Below are positions 53,241 to 63,729 of a stretch of DNA of 64,000 bases, piece by piece. The translations under genes were made by a program, and so were the position numbers. A model generated the notes under the pieces. The model worked only from the letters and a program-made list of their open reading frames with translations. It was not told the DNA's origin and ran no database searches. The stretch's first letter is position 1. Each line of letters opens with the position of its first letter. The stretch comes from Notospermus geniculatus (lineage: Eukaryota > Nemertea > Pilidiophora > Heteronemertea > Lineidae), in assembly GCA_002633025.1 (NCBI GenBank), contig NMRB01000088.1:111273-175272 (forward strand). Reading direction: 5' to 3'.

Positions 53241-54345
53241 TCGTGTGAGGTGACAAAAGGAGTGAGCGCGAAAAACCTTCGATTTTCGGATGGTATTTAG
53301 GGAAACGGTAATCACCCTTAAAGGATTCTTTACCATGTGTGGAAAATTCCCAACATGTCATCTGAAACTGAAGCAACACTTGGATGCTAACAAGTTCTGC
53401 TATCTGCCAATAACACCGGGACTTCAAAAATTTCATTGAAAATTGTCTCCGAGTTATGAATACAGTATGGAAGCGATGTGGAAAAACAACCCGGTGGAAC
53501 CTGGGAATGGCAAAATTTAGACTATGGAAGACAGAACAGAAGGGAAGTCTGGGAGAAGAATTCTGGATCATATCAAAAGCAGTGCTGATTATCGATAGAA
53601 GAAAGTGTTGCCAAGTGATACTGACGTCATTTCCATAGGTCATACGCTGATGATGGTAGCCGTGTCTGGGTCTCTGGCACGCCGAATGATACAAAAAGCA
53701 ACGTATCATTGCAGGAAAATAAGTCACGCAGAGGAATTGTTACGTGTGTGTGAACACTTGTTTGATGTTGACGGCGTACCCAGAACCGTCTGGAGTCAAA
53801 ACGTTTTTTATTTGATGCTCAGATTGCAATGCCATATCTTTTTCTTGGACGTCGATCTATTGAAAAAAGACAATCATGGTGACGAAATAGTTCAGACATA
53901 CCAAATAGAACTTATACAGACTTTCTCTCCCAAGAGACAGTGGTCCCCGCAACAGATTTTTGTAATGCGGCATCAGCAACAGGGATTCCTTGTGAGCAGC
54001 TGATAAGTGATTTTTGATAGTTGTTACTATGGTAACGCAGATATTCGGCATTGCCCAGGGGTACTGGATTGGTATCCAATGTCGACTGGTCTGGGCTCTT
54101 TCCACATATAGAAACCATGAACAACAATAGAGGAGTTCATAATGATGGCTTATAGTTGTTGCGAAACCAACTTTTGAAATGGCGAGCATCTAAAACTTCA
54201 TTTACCATCACATTGTGTTGTTGGTGACATGGGTTTGCAAATAAAAGTGGTCAGGAGACTGCTACTTGTTCACCCAATGATAATAATGATAATAATATGA
54301 AGTTTTGATAGCGTCGCCCATTGCAATACAGTCGAAAAATATTTC
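53241..54345. other. Unassigned stretch with unsupported open frames
   Basis: Frames of 165 codons (minus, 53233-53727) and 132 codons (plus, 53605-54003) overlap. Neither shows a recognisable domain and the plus frame starts at GTG. I see no basis for a gene call. Confidence 0.35.
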
Positions 54346-54535
54346 ACATTATTACCCCAATCTCCCTAGAAACCTTCATGGGGAATTCAAGGATGAGCTC
54401 ATTCAGTGTATCACTTGATCCTGTCAGACTAGTGGTGAATACAAAGTGGTGACTCAGCCGGGAAACGAACCCGTGACCACTTGCTGTTTGTCGTTACATG
54501 ATTTCCACTGCTCAACCACTGCAAAAACGTGTTCC
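54346..54535 (-). mobile_element. tRNA-derived SINE with GAATGAGCTC...GGGGTAAT tail
   Basis: On the minus strand: TTTGCAGTGGTTGAGCAG (A box), then GGTCACGGGTTCGTTTCC (B box) and CGGCTGAGTCACC. After about 30 bases comes the tail CACTGAATGAGCTCATCC, CCATGAAGGTTTCTAGGGAG then ATTGGGGTAATAATGTG. A tail-only relative is at 29264-29335. Head, body and tail in order make a near-complete copy. Confidence 0.75.
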
Positions 54536-54634
54536 CCAATGGTGATAGTTTTCACAAGCTGTTTCGTGTCAGACCATCTCGCCTTACTTGTACTTGTCTT
54601 TACCCTGGGGTGTAAGCGTGTGCTGTACTAATCT

Positions 54635-54815
54635 AGCAGAGGTGAGGTATTCGTCTGCTGCACAAATCTTGAATAGAAGCTTGAATAGCAGAGATCTTGA
54701 ATAGCAGAGGTGAGGTATTCGTCTGTAGCACAAATCTTGAATAGAAGCTGGAATAGCAGATATCTTGCATAGCAGAGGTGAGGTATTCGTCTGTAGCATA
54801 AATCTTGAGTAAAAG
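54635..54815. repeat. 68-bp minisatellite, 2.7 units
   Basis: AGCAGAGGTGAGGTATTCGT starts units at 54635, 54703 and 54771; each continues CTGTAGCACAAATCTTGAAT then AGAAGCTTGAATAGCAGA. The sub-words CTTGAATAG recur inside the unit, so the 68-bp unit itself grew from shorter repeats. Confidence 0.92.
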
Positions 54816-56160
54816 TTGAGACTGTGCTGACTACATGTAATTTATCATGGGACTTTGCAAAGGAGCCTTGTGATGGACCTGGACTCACATTGGGTATGCC
54901 TGAAGTTTTGTATTTTCTAAAATAGCTGACAAAACTGACCTCCTGCTAGCAGAGAAAGTATGATGCATCAGTGATTTGCTTGTAGGTTGGGGAAATAGAA
55001 AAAAAGCAATGATACAGTTCTTATTTTGTCGACAAAGGATGATGTAGGTAAGAAGGCGCAGGCTCCTCTCTAAAAGCACCTGAATCAACTTTTGACGGCA
55101 GAGTCCTATATTAGATTTCTACTTCATCTAATACGTCTATATTCAGCGCATGCAAGAAGGATTAGACTGGATTTTAGAGTCGTTGGAGAATGACGCTAAG
55201 TCGAGTCGGATGTTGAATTTGAGACGTATGCTGAAAGCTTGGAATTCATCCGTTTAAAGTTCACATCAATTCGACGCTCGGATGAATGGTAGAGATATCC
55301 CGGGAGCACGAGTCATTATCATTCTTAGCATGCCTCCGTGAACGCTGCAGCGAAGGATGGTATTGAGTTGTTGGCTTGCTAATTTGCCGTGAGCATCTGA
55401 CTGCCAGGAACATCCATGGAAAACAACGAAACAAAAAAATCATGGTATAATATCAAAGAAAGAATCTGTAACAAATTGTTGAATCCTTCTCCACCAATGC
55501 GTGAAAAATCCACTAAGTTTTTCAACCAATCGAAGTGATAGACCGGAAATTTTCTTATTTTTTTGGCTCAGACATGAGATATTTTCGGCAGATAAGATAC
55601 TTTTAACTTTTTCATTGTGCCAGATGATATTGCTAGCAAAGATAACAGAGAAAGTAAGTTATCAAAATCTTAGTAGAAGCTTTTAAGCAGAAATAATTTA
55701 TTGCCAGTAGACAACATAATATGCCAAATGGCATGATAGATCATAACAAGAGGCATATGTGCCAAATACTCAGCTGACGATCAGACCGTAGCAGATGGAA
55801 ATAGGTCAATCTATCATGTTCCTTCAGAGATGCAGTCGTCTATATACATGTACATATTCCTTTAGTAATTCAGTGCAATGCTATATAAAGCATGACATGA
55901 ATAATGCAAGAGATAATCTAAACGTGCACTGAAGTAACACTCCTGGGAGTTACGATTAGTGCATAAGGCATAATACAGCCGGGTCGTCCTCATCAATGTT
56001 TAATCAATTGCTCACAATTATATATTATGCTTTCTTTAGTACGATTATGCAGAAGTTAATCACGGGACCATTGATGGTGATGTAGTGCTTAGTATGCACT
56101 GACTTGGATAGAGAGCATGATCTATTCTAACACATGGCTTGTCACTAGTAAGATTTGATG
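54816..56160. other. Unassigned non-coding stretch
   Basis: 1.3 kb without a supported gene or repeat. Confidence 0.4.
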
Positions 56161-56163
56161 ACG

Positions 56164-56358
56164 AAAGGGGCTGTTCATTTTCGGCAATTGAGGAATCTGA
56201 GATGTGATCCTTGCGAAAATGGAGAAAGCTATGAAGCTGCAGCGATTATTCTGTGCAGCACAACAAATAATCCCTGCAATTTGCAGTTTCATAGCTTTTC
56301 CATTTTCTCAAGGATCACAACTCAGATTCTTAAAGTGACGAAAATGAACAGCGCCTTT
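56164..56358. mobile_element. AAAGGGGCTGTTCATTTTCG foldback MITE, copy 2
   Basis: Left arm AAAGGGGCTGTTCATTTTCG to ATCTGAGATGTGATCCTTGC; right arm is the complement, ending GAACAGCGCCTTT. The centre is inverted relative to the 41.5-kb copy, as if the two inserted in opposite directions. Confidence 0.88.
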
Positions 56359-56507
56359 TAATCTTTGGGATCTGGCAGAGTACTGAAGGAATGAACTGCC
56401 AACTTGTTCAGGGATCATTCCCTAATTTCGAATGCATAGCTTGTCAGTATGTTGTTATGACAAAATTTCAATCTTTTAGTTTAAATCAGAAGGATCTGGC
56501 AGTACAT

Positions 56508-56627
56508 TGGGTCATATAAATAAAGACTAGCGAATGCGTTATCTTGAATTTTGCAATACAAATGCACAAGGCAATGCTATACATATCTGAAGTAATAGCA
56601 TTTGCCAGTCTCTATTCATATGACCCA
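56508..56627. mobile_element. GCTAGCAAATGCTTTTAC foldback family, TGGGTCATA-ended copy
   Basis: TGGGTCATATAAATAAAGAC then TAGCGAATGCG on the left and GCATTTGCCAGTCTCTATTC then ATATGACCCA on the right. Its outer ends differ from the TTGGCTGGTATT ends of other members, so this may be a subfamily shared with the 35.8-kb copy. Confidence 0.8.
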
Positions 56628-56772
56628 TTGAAAGACTTTCCGGCATATGTTTAGCTGGTTGTCAGTTCTCAAGTTTTCAGCTGCATTACCAAACCTGACA
56701 GCCAAATAATGTAACCAAATTTCGTCCGATCGAGAAAAAAAACAATATTCAAATCCCTAATGCAGATTTCCC

Positions 56773-56877
56773 ATCCTCCCATGCAAGGCTTTGGTCTCGT
56801 GACTCCTCTTCACATACTACTTCCAGTGGGTAGATCAGGAGGAGCGACCCGAGGTAAAAAACCTCCTGTGGCAGGAT
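56773..56877. mobile_element. ATCCTCCCACAGCAGGG foldback element, copy 2
   Basis: ATCCTCCCATGCAAGGCTTT, GACTCCTCTTCACATACTAC and AGGAGGAGCGACCCGAGGTA, CCTCCTGTGGCAGGAT form an imperfect palindrome like that at 51703-51796. Confidence 0.7.
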
Positions 56878-56985
56878 GAGATTTCGTAATTTCATCAAGA
56901 TTTAGAAAATATTTTTTTTCAAAATCGCATTTTCTGACCATTTCACCAGCTGTCATAGAGGCCCCTAGATGCAACAATGAGTCTT

Positions 56986-57141
56986 AAGCGGCCTATCCAC
57001 GTACAATATTATTGCACAATATGAGGATCAAAATGGGCAATATTATTGCCAATCTTTTTCCCATCCATTATGCCAGAAGCACATGACACCCATTTTGGGC
57101 CCCATATTATGCAATAATATTGTACCGTGGAAAAACCGCTT
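56986..57141. mobile_element. AGCGGCCCATACACG element, first of three abutting copies
   Basis: AGCGGCCTATCCACGTACAA, TATTATTGCACAATATGAGG, CAATATTATTGCCAATCTTT, then ATGCCAGAAGCACATG, CCCATATTATGCAATAATAT and the complementary end CCGCT. About 155 bp with palindromic CAATATTATTG words throughout. Confidence 0.85.
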
Positions 57142-57142
57142 T

Positions 57143-57298
57143 AAGCGACCCATACACGTTCAATATTATTGCACAATATGAGGATCAGAATGGACAATAT
57201 TATTGTCAATCTTTCTTTTTTACCCGTCATGCCAGAAGCACATGCCCCTATTTTAGGCCCAATATTGTGCAATAATGGTGGATTGTGTATCTGGGCTT
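57143..57298. mobile_element. AGCGGCCCATACACG element, second abutting copy
   Basis: Same orientation as the first. A single TTTAA (57140-57144) separates or is shared by the two ends. Words TGCACAATATGAGGATCAGA and CATGCCAGAAGCACATG match in order. Confidence 0.85.
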
Positions 57299-57299
57299 T

Positions 57300-57448
57300 A
57301 AAGCGGCCCAAACACGATCAATATTATTTGAGGCCCAAAATGGGAACATGTGCCTCTGGCATGATGGATAGAAGAAAGATTGGCAATAATATTGCCCATT
57401 TTGACCCTCATACTGTGCAATAATATTGATCATCATGTATGGGCCGCT
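57300..57448. mobile_element. AGCGGCCCATACACG element, third abutting copy, inverted
   Basis: AAGCGGCCCAAACACGATCA, then GGCCCAAAATGGGAACATGT, GCCTCTGGCATGATGGATAG and CAATAATATTGCCCATTTTG, ending GTATGGGCCGCT. Its interior is the reverse of the first two copies. Ends meet copy 2 across TTTAAA. TTA-like borders at each junction suggest insertion into, or next to, existing copies. Confidence 0.85.
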
Positions 57449-57800
57449 ATAAAAACATGTTTTCAATTATTGCACCTTCAGATGAATCAAATTAATTTTT
57501 AACGAGGACATATAATAAGGATGAGGATGTTTTCTCCCCTTAATAACGTTCACAGTATGTCATCTCACTTGCCACGAATGTTTATTCCCGCATTGTATTA
57601 GCGCCATGTTATTGTTCATTGAGGAATATGACAGCCTGACAGCTAAGGTATTAGCCCACAGAGTCTGGGCATGACAATAAGTGTAATGGCATGTCAAGGA
57701 AATGAACAGGATGGAAAACCTAGCACAACTCAAGAGGAGCCTGATCAGGAGTACGAGAAGGTAAACAGTACGACTGTGAACAGTGAGCTTTCAACTGAAG
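57449..57800. other. Unassigned stretch
   Basis: An open frame across 57671-57755 ends at a GAGAAG|GTAAAC word that could be a splice donor, but no acceptor or protein family supports an exon. Confidence 0.3.
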
Positions 57801-57801
57801 A

Positions 57802-57920
57802 TTGGCTTGTATTCGTAAAAACTAGGAAATGCTTTTACAACAGTTTGCACAGAGATGACCTGTGTATAATGTGCATTGAGTTAGTGGTAAAAGCATTTAA
57901 CAGTGTTCATGATTTAGCCG
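57802..57920. mobile_element. GCTAGCAAATGCTTTTAC foldback family, copy abutting a TA foldback
   Basis: TTGGCTTGTATTCGTAAAAA then CTAGGAAATGCTTTTAC on the left; GGTAAAAGCATTTAACAGTG then TTCATGATTTAGCC on the right. The next element begins two bases later. Confidence 0.65.
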
Positions 57921-57923
57921 GTA

Positions 57924-58334
57924 GTGAGGTTTCCCAAATCTGACGAAACACGAAGTACGAAATAAGAAATTGGACTTCATTTCCATGACGTAATGTATTT
58001 CAGGAGATGGTTTGTACCACAAATATCGCATTCTGCAAGAGCGTCTTTTAGCGCAAAGGCATGACGTTAGACTGATATAGGGTTACGGTGTGCATGTACA
58101 TGTACATGTACATCAAACTTTGAAATTCGTTTCCACTTCGTAGATACGAGGTGGAAATTTAAAAATTCAAGATGCACCATAACTCTCTCGGTCTTATGAT
58201 ATGCCAACAGACGCACTGGCAGCAGGGGCACTGTGGTACCAACCATCTCCAGAAATATATTAGGTTCTGGAAATGAAGTTGCATTTCGTATTTAGTAGGC
58301 CTATTCGTGTTTCGTCAGATTTGCGAAACCTCAC
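57924..58334. mobile_element. 411-bp TA-flanked foldback, GTGAGGTTTC ends
   Basis: The left end GTGAGGTTTCCCAAATCTGA then CGAAACACGAA is the complement of the right end. TA borders (57922-57923 and 58335-58336). Pairing continues with mismatches through TTCATTTCCA, GGAGATGGTT and GTACCACA, down to a central GTTTCCACTTCGTAGATACG hairpin, so almost the whole element is one foldback. The left loop side carries TACATGTACATG. Tc1/mariner-type flank; no transposase. Confidence 0.85.
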
Positions 58335-58336
58335 TA

Positions 58337-58820
58337 GTGAAAACCACGAATGCCAAATTCTTCGCCTGTTATACTGGCATGGTTGTTTTAAGTCCCATTT
58401 CTTCTAATTCCATCACTCATATGAGACCAGTAAACTGCATCTGTACGTTTTATTTACACCTGCACCTCCCTCACCTATGATCGTGAGTTCAATTCCACTT
58501 TATCATATTGATTTCAATAAAATCGTCAGCAGTTTACAGGTTGTGTGTGATCCTTGGCATGAAATGCACAGACAATCTGAAAACTGCTGACGCAGCAAAC
58601 GATCAGAGTGCACTTTACAGTTAGCCCTGGTTTACGTACATGTACCCTCTGTCCGATTCTCAGGTCTTACAGCAACTGCTAAAATCGTTTGTTCTTCTTA
58701 TCAGGTATATACCACATAGATCTTGTAGGCATCATTGACATTAACAGGCAGCCCAAGCCAGCCAGGCTTCTTGTCTGGGGAACTAGAAGAAGTAGGCCTT
58801 CTTTGGGTACAAATATACGG
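58337..58820. other. Unassigned non-coding stretch
   Basis: No gene or repeat recognised. Confidence 0.4.
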
Positions 58821-58825
58821 GTATT

Positions 58826-58890
58826 TGTAAAATAAGAAACGAAACGAAACCAAAAACAAAGAAACGAAAACAGAAACGAAGAAATGAAGC
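58826..58890. repeat. (GAAAC)n-rich arm, inverted partner at 59187-59254
   Basis: TATTTGTAAAATAAGAAACG followed by AAACGAAACC-type units. The complement, TTTCGTTTCGTTTCTTATTT then TACAAATA, occurs at 59218-59250. The 300-bp space between the arms shows no further pairing. Confidence 0.8.
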
Positions 58891-59186
58891 ATATAAAACA
58901 TGGAACAACCTGGTAACTGGAACGGCGATGACTGACGTTTTGCCCAGACTGATCGTGAGGTTTATCCTCAGGCCGCTCCTCTGGACTGTTGTTACATCTT
59001 AGTGGAAACTTCTTGATACCGATCTCAGCCTAGTGGGGAGGAACTGGGTATAGTACATGTATGTGTGCATTCCCAGTATCTTTTGTGAGGTCCGTGCACA
59101 TAGCACAGTTCAGCCAGGTACCCTAGAAATAATTTTAAAACGCTCGGCTAGACCATGAATGCGCCCTGGGACATCGTTTCTGGTTT

Positions 59187-59254
59187 CATTTCTTCGTTTC
59201 TGGTTTCGTTTCGTTGTTTCTGGTTTCGTTTCGTTTCTTATTTTACAAATACCC
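59187..59254. repeat. (GTTTC)n-rich arm, inverted partner of 58826-58890
   Basis: CATTTCTTCGTTTCTGGTTT, CGTTTCGTTGTTTCTGGTTT, then CGTTTCGTTTCTTATTTTAC. The two arms differ in unit number, as expected of an unstable pentamer repeat copied in inverted orientation. Confidence 0.8.
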
Positions 59255-59677
59255 CAAATATAAACATCATTAGTGGTGAACGATCGATGTCCTACTACAG
59301 AGAGAAGAGCATCTCGACAGAGGCAAGGGATGACGATGATGAAGGGCACATTTCATATAATCTCAAGGAGAGCCCGAACAGGTAATTGCTTTCAGAATGG
59401 CCAGAAATTGCCAAGGGGCTAGAAAAGTCTGACATCAAAAGGTAGGGAACAAACATGAGGGAGATTGATCAATATATAGCAGCTTTACATACAGACTACT
59501 TCTCCTGGGGCAGTGTCAGCGGATAAACTCTACTGAGCCACGTTTGGAAGCGTTGGAGAACTGACACTTGTTGTATGATCTCATTTCTCGGTAATGCCCC
59601 TGTCGCCGTACACGGTTATTTTATGAATTTGCTCGATAAACGCGTACAAATTGGTTCTATACATCTTATCCCTAAGG

Positions 59678-59830
59678 ATGAGTTTCGCCAGCAGCCATCT
59701 TGCCAAAATTAGGTCATCGCCATGGGGATTTCCACCATGGGGATGAGGGAACCAATCAGTTGTCACTCTGGAAGAAACTTCCCATGGTGATGACCTAATT
59801 TTGGCAAGATGGTTGCTAGCGAAACTCATC
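59678..59830. mobile_element. GATGAGTTTCGCCAGCAGCC foldback MITE, copy 2
   Basis: Left arm GATGAGTTTCGCCAGCAGCC then ATCTTGCCAAAATTAGGTCA; right arm is its near-perfect complement. The loop includes CCATGGGGATTTCCACCATG. Much better preserved than copy 1 at 40.6 kb. Confidence 0.9.
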
Positions 59831-59962
59831 TATATGTATAGGTTTCTACATGTATAGGCCCCCAAGTCTGAATTTAAGAAAAACTGTTTGAAAAATTTGA
59901 TCGTGCACGGCGGACGTTACTAAAAAAGATGGCAAGGAATACAACACTACATCCTTTATGAC

Positions 59963-60221
59963 CAGGGGCGGATCCAGGATTCTGGTAAAGGGGGCACAGA
60001 AGGCCACAGGGGGCCGATAAAGGCAACCACCGAAGGCGCGAAACCCCCAAAAAATTTTGAAATCTAGAAGGCCGTTGGTGCGATTTCCCAGCATCTGAGG
60101 GACAAATTACAAGACAATTTTGTGGCACTTTGAAAAAGGGCAATTTTTCTAACGTTGGTCACCGAAAAATAGGGGGGGGGGGGGCACGGGCCGGGTTTGC
60201 CCCCCCCCCTCGGATTCGCTG
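59963..60221. mobile_element. CAGGGGCGGATCC element with 5-bp duplication, 259 bp
   Basis: Left end CAGGGGCGGATCCAGGATTC, right end CTCGGATTCGCTG; exact ATGAC 5-mers at 59958-59962 and 60222-60226. A G run and a C run lie close to the right end. The interior GGCAACCACCGAAGGCGCGA and TTTGAAATCTAG is longer than in the other members. Confidence 0.85.
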
Positions 60222-60499
60222 ATGACAGACAGCATAACAAGAACCAGGCCGCCTCATCATCCTCTTACAGAGAAATGACAGGCACATTAATAGAGAAACA
60301 CAAAAAGCAAGTTTTTTTTGCTCAAGATGCTGTACACAACAGGAGATCACATACCAATAAACGTCTGTTCCACCTGTAGCTGGAGCAGGGCCAGTCAAAA
60401 CACCCACTAAAAACACAGACTTCTTTTACGGTAGCGTAGTTTGATACAGCTGCCAAGGCAGTGCTTCATACAGGAATCTGTTCCGCTCGATCCATCAGT

Positions 60500-60670
60500 A
60501 ATACTAGGAAAATAGCTCTATTGCAGGGGGAAACTGGAGTGGCCGCAGAAAATCTGTCTATGTGAAGACAATCACCCTCTATCAGGATGAAGGGCTATGA
60601 ATAAGGGTCGAATCCGGAACTTCAGAGATGACAGGTGCTGATGTTTCAGCTGCGCCATTTTGACAGCCTC
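60500..60670 (-). mobile_element. tRNA-derived SINE
   Basis: On the minus strand: AAAATGGCGCAGCTGAAACA (A box), TCAGCACCTGTCATCTCTG, then TTCCGGATTCGACCCTTA (B box), followed by CATCCTGATAGAGGGTGATT and TTTCCCCCTGCAATAGAG. Boxes are well placed for RNA polymerase III. No second copy with the same body was found here. Confidence 0.7.
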
Positions 60671-60687
60671 TATTGCAGGTTGATGCA

Positions 60688-60870
60688 CTACATGTACATG
60701 TACATGTACACGTACACGCACCTACATGTTGGTATACGTGTACACGTTTGAGTCATGTTTGAGCACGTTTGAGTCATAACACACCAGCGACCAAACACGC
60801 ACACACGCGCGCACGTACACGTACATCATGTACATGTACATGTACATGTATGTACGTGTACATTCACTGG
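60688..60870. repeat. TACATGTACATG / ACACGTACACGC alternating tract with inverted halves
   Basis: Runs of TACATGTACATGTACATGTA, GTACACGTACACGCACC and CACACACGCGCGCACG alternate purine and pyrimidine. The left half (to about 60760, ending GTTTGAGTCAT) is roughly mirrored by the right half (ending ATGACTCAAACG near 60890). Alternating tracts of this kind can adopt Z-DNA or cruciform shapes. Confidence 0.85.
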
Positions 60871-60894
60871 TATAGTATGACTCAAACGTACTCG

Positions 60895-61430
60895 CTAAAG
60901 GACCAATAACAGAACAAAACTAAGAAGAAACCACTAATCATCGTTAGTCTTCAATTGATCCACACTGATTTAAATCGATACTGCTTCAGATAATAATGGA
61001 GAATATAACAATATTGTACACCTGTTTGATAGTATCGACTTTAGACAAGTTTACACTGATGTATAGTCTACTGCCAGGGGCGTTTGCCAATACTTTAAAT
61101 ACTCAGTGAAGGGTCCACCCATTGGATGGATATCATCCACCTACACAGCCTGTTATTGTATATAAATATACATCTACATGTACGTTTAGAAAAGAGTTAT
61201 CGCTTCTAATTGGAGGTGTGAACAGTAGCCCTGTAATTTGTAGGCTATTCAGAGTGTCATCAGCAGTTGACATTCAGGTAACGTAAAAAATAGCAACGAG
61301 TTTTCGCAAAATTACACGGATTCTCTGTTCTGATGAACAAGTTACGGATCTCTTTCTTCAGAAAATAAATTGCAGAACGCTATGATGCCAGCTCTGGTAT
61401 ACAGCATACAGCACTCTAGCTGTTTCATTA
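60895..61430. other. Unassigned non-coding stretch
   Basis: No gene or repeat recognised. Confidence 0.4.
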
Positions 61431-61432
61431 GG

Positions 61433-61838
61433 CCACTATGCCACCTGTAACACATGCCCACCATGATGCGATCCGTAAAACAGCACCTTTTAAACTTACT
61501 ATTATGCCGCCTTGTACAATACCCTATCTATATACCGCCATGCCAACTGTTTCAGAATGCCCTATTGTATACCATGATGCCACCTTTCATACAATACCGT
61601 TTATGATGCAATATGTAAAACAGACTTGAAACTCCGTACCATTATGCCACCATTTATGCAATACCCTTTTTATACCGTCATGTCACGTCTAATTTACTTC
61701 AATGCCACCTCTGACACAACACCTGATCACTTCATGATGCCACCTCTATACCACCCTAATAGGCCTATGCCAACTCTGATGCAATCTCTATGACACAATA
61801 ACCTACTTATACCTTGATGCCAACTGTGATCACTACAA
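61433..61838. repeat. Degenerate ATGATGCCACCT repeat
   Basis: ATGCCACCT, ATGCCAACT, CAATACC and TACC-ATGATGCC words recur about twelve times at 25-40 bp spacing. Loose period, probably an old minisatellite. Confidence 0.75.
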
Positions 61839-61839
61839 C

Positions 61840-62292
61840 ACTTGGTCCTACAATTAAATTTTCTGTACACGTCCTGTACATCGACTGTACATACATTTTG
61901 CCAAATAATTCAAAAACTGCATATACATGTAGAAGCGAATTCAAATTTTCACAGGCTCGACTGGCATTTGTTGTGAATATCGTGATGTTTGATTTTCATT
62001 AAATTCCAATGACTTGAATTCTTTTTATTTGCAATTTTCTCAGACAATGTATACCATACGAAATCGCCGCCATTTAACTGCCCTGAAACCAAGCAGTAGG
62101 CCTATCCTTACACCCCTGCCTGGAACGGTAAATATCAGGCTAAAACAAAACGGGCCAAATATGAGCCAATTCTGAATAACCTACCCCAAATTATATCTTG
62201 ATAGCCCACATTTACATGTTACAGGGTGTTTTTATTACGCACTACCAGCTTCTCCCATGGTCCCACTGTACAGTTTTTCCTGGACCTAGCCC
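61840..62292. mobile_element. 467-bp GGGCTAGGTCCA element, copy 2
   Basis: Matches 36662-37128 from TACAATTAAATTTTCTGTAC to CCTGGACCTAGCCC. The left terminus is eroded (CTTGGTCCTACAATT). The copy lacks about 30 bp near 62155 (the ATTCCGATC...GGAG region of copy 1) and has an extra TACATG near 61925. Confidence 0.88.
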
Positions 62293-63728
62293 TAAGCATA
62301 CCAAAAACACCATCAGGGAGAAAGATCACCAGATGGAAAAACACCACGATTATGGGCTGCGAAAATCATTGTAAATGAAATGATGGAGTGGGTAAACAAT
62401 AAGTAAATCATTTTAGAGAAGGAAGCATAATGCCTGTCATGTCTGGGAGATTGGCTTATGTCAGAGAAAATGACACACTTCCTAAACAAGTAATATTTTG
62501 ATTAGGGAAATGGGAAAAATTACCAGTTACGGAAATCTAATTTTGATATGTTTTTCTACTCAACTAGATGGACCGAACATTTCTGGTGTGTTTTGATTAC
62601 GAGGGTGTGGGTTGATGTGGGAGGTCTAATGAAGTCAGATACTTCCATCCTGATTGAATGATGTTGAATGGACTGGTGGCAATGAATGTCCAGTGATTCT
62701 TAGTGATAGCTGCGTTCGATAATGTTGACATGGTGGTTCGACTGTAAACGAGTGGGAAGTTATGCCATCAGAGAAATGGAAATCTATTGTGGTTTAGAGA
62801 CCCACTTACTTGAGATTAGGAGAAACGATTCCCGGCTCCTGAATGGTCCTTGGTACTGGCCTTTCTACAGATATTGACATTTCATTTTTGAAAGTACTCT
62901 AAACTCGGTTTTTAAAGGCCATTGTATGCAGAGCCACACGTCTCCAAAACAGGTCTGTAGGTAGGCCCACTACCGCCCTTGAGGTCGCAGCCATGGCTGT
63001 GCAGCATATTGGAGGCGTGCTTAGAAACGGGTGACGCCAAACCCCTTCGAATACTTAGCCACAGTCAGCTAGAGCTGCCCATCGTCGCAGAGACCCTAGC
63101 AAGTTATTACGCTGGGGCGATGCCATCAGTACACGCTGACCACACAAAAGTGAGTCTAGAGTATCTGCAAGTTTTGCAGACATTTTGAGATGAAAGTTGG
63201 CGTCCTGCAGCAGATGTGACTGGCATCATCATCCGTGGAAAATTTGAAAAAATATCCGAAAGTAAAACCAGGACATGACTTATTCCCTAGATATGCATGG
63301 CCTGATAAGATCCATCCAAAGCTGGCGTTCAGCATGATCGTCAGCTTTGGCAAGAGCCGCTCACCATCCATCCAATTGATATGCAATGGAGATCTTGTCG
63401 CTGGCTTTTTATGGCTCCGATATGGATCAACTTACAAGGGGAGAACATCCATGTTTGGTTTTATGTGAGCTGAGAGCTTGGTCGTGCAGACAAGGCATGG
63501 AATACTCTTCAACTGTTCACTGTGACATTGGTTTACAGGGAAATGGGAATCTACCAGAATATAATATCATCCACTGAGTAGTAAGTCTTCACGACAGACC
63601 TATACATTTACAAAGCCTCACGATCCGTTTCCAGTGCAGGAGGTTTCCCTCTCTTGCCGTGTGGTTTCCGCAGGCAACGTGTTCATCCATGCCTAGAACA
63701 CAACAGACAAAGAGCTGGCCGACATTTG
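62293..63728. other. Unassigned stretch with unsupported open frames
   Basis: Overlapping open frames between 62979 and 63577 have fairly protein-like composition, but the first begins at TTG, frames change repeatedly, and no domain is recognised. A decayed gene or transposon fragment is possible; nothing can be named. Confidence 0.35.
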
Positions 63729-63729
63729 A

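Noticed and set aside
53233-54003. Overlapping frames of 165 and 132 codons on opposite strands
   Set aside because: No recognised motifs, alternative start codon on the plus frame, and mutual overlap suggests chance.
57671-57760. Coding exon ending at a GTAAAC donor
   Set aside because: Single weak splice signal, no acceptor pairing and no recognisable protein.
62979-63577. Consecutive protein-like frames that might be exons
   Set aside because: Frame changes without convincing splice sites and no known domain; left as unassigned.
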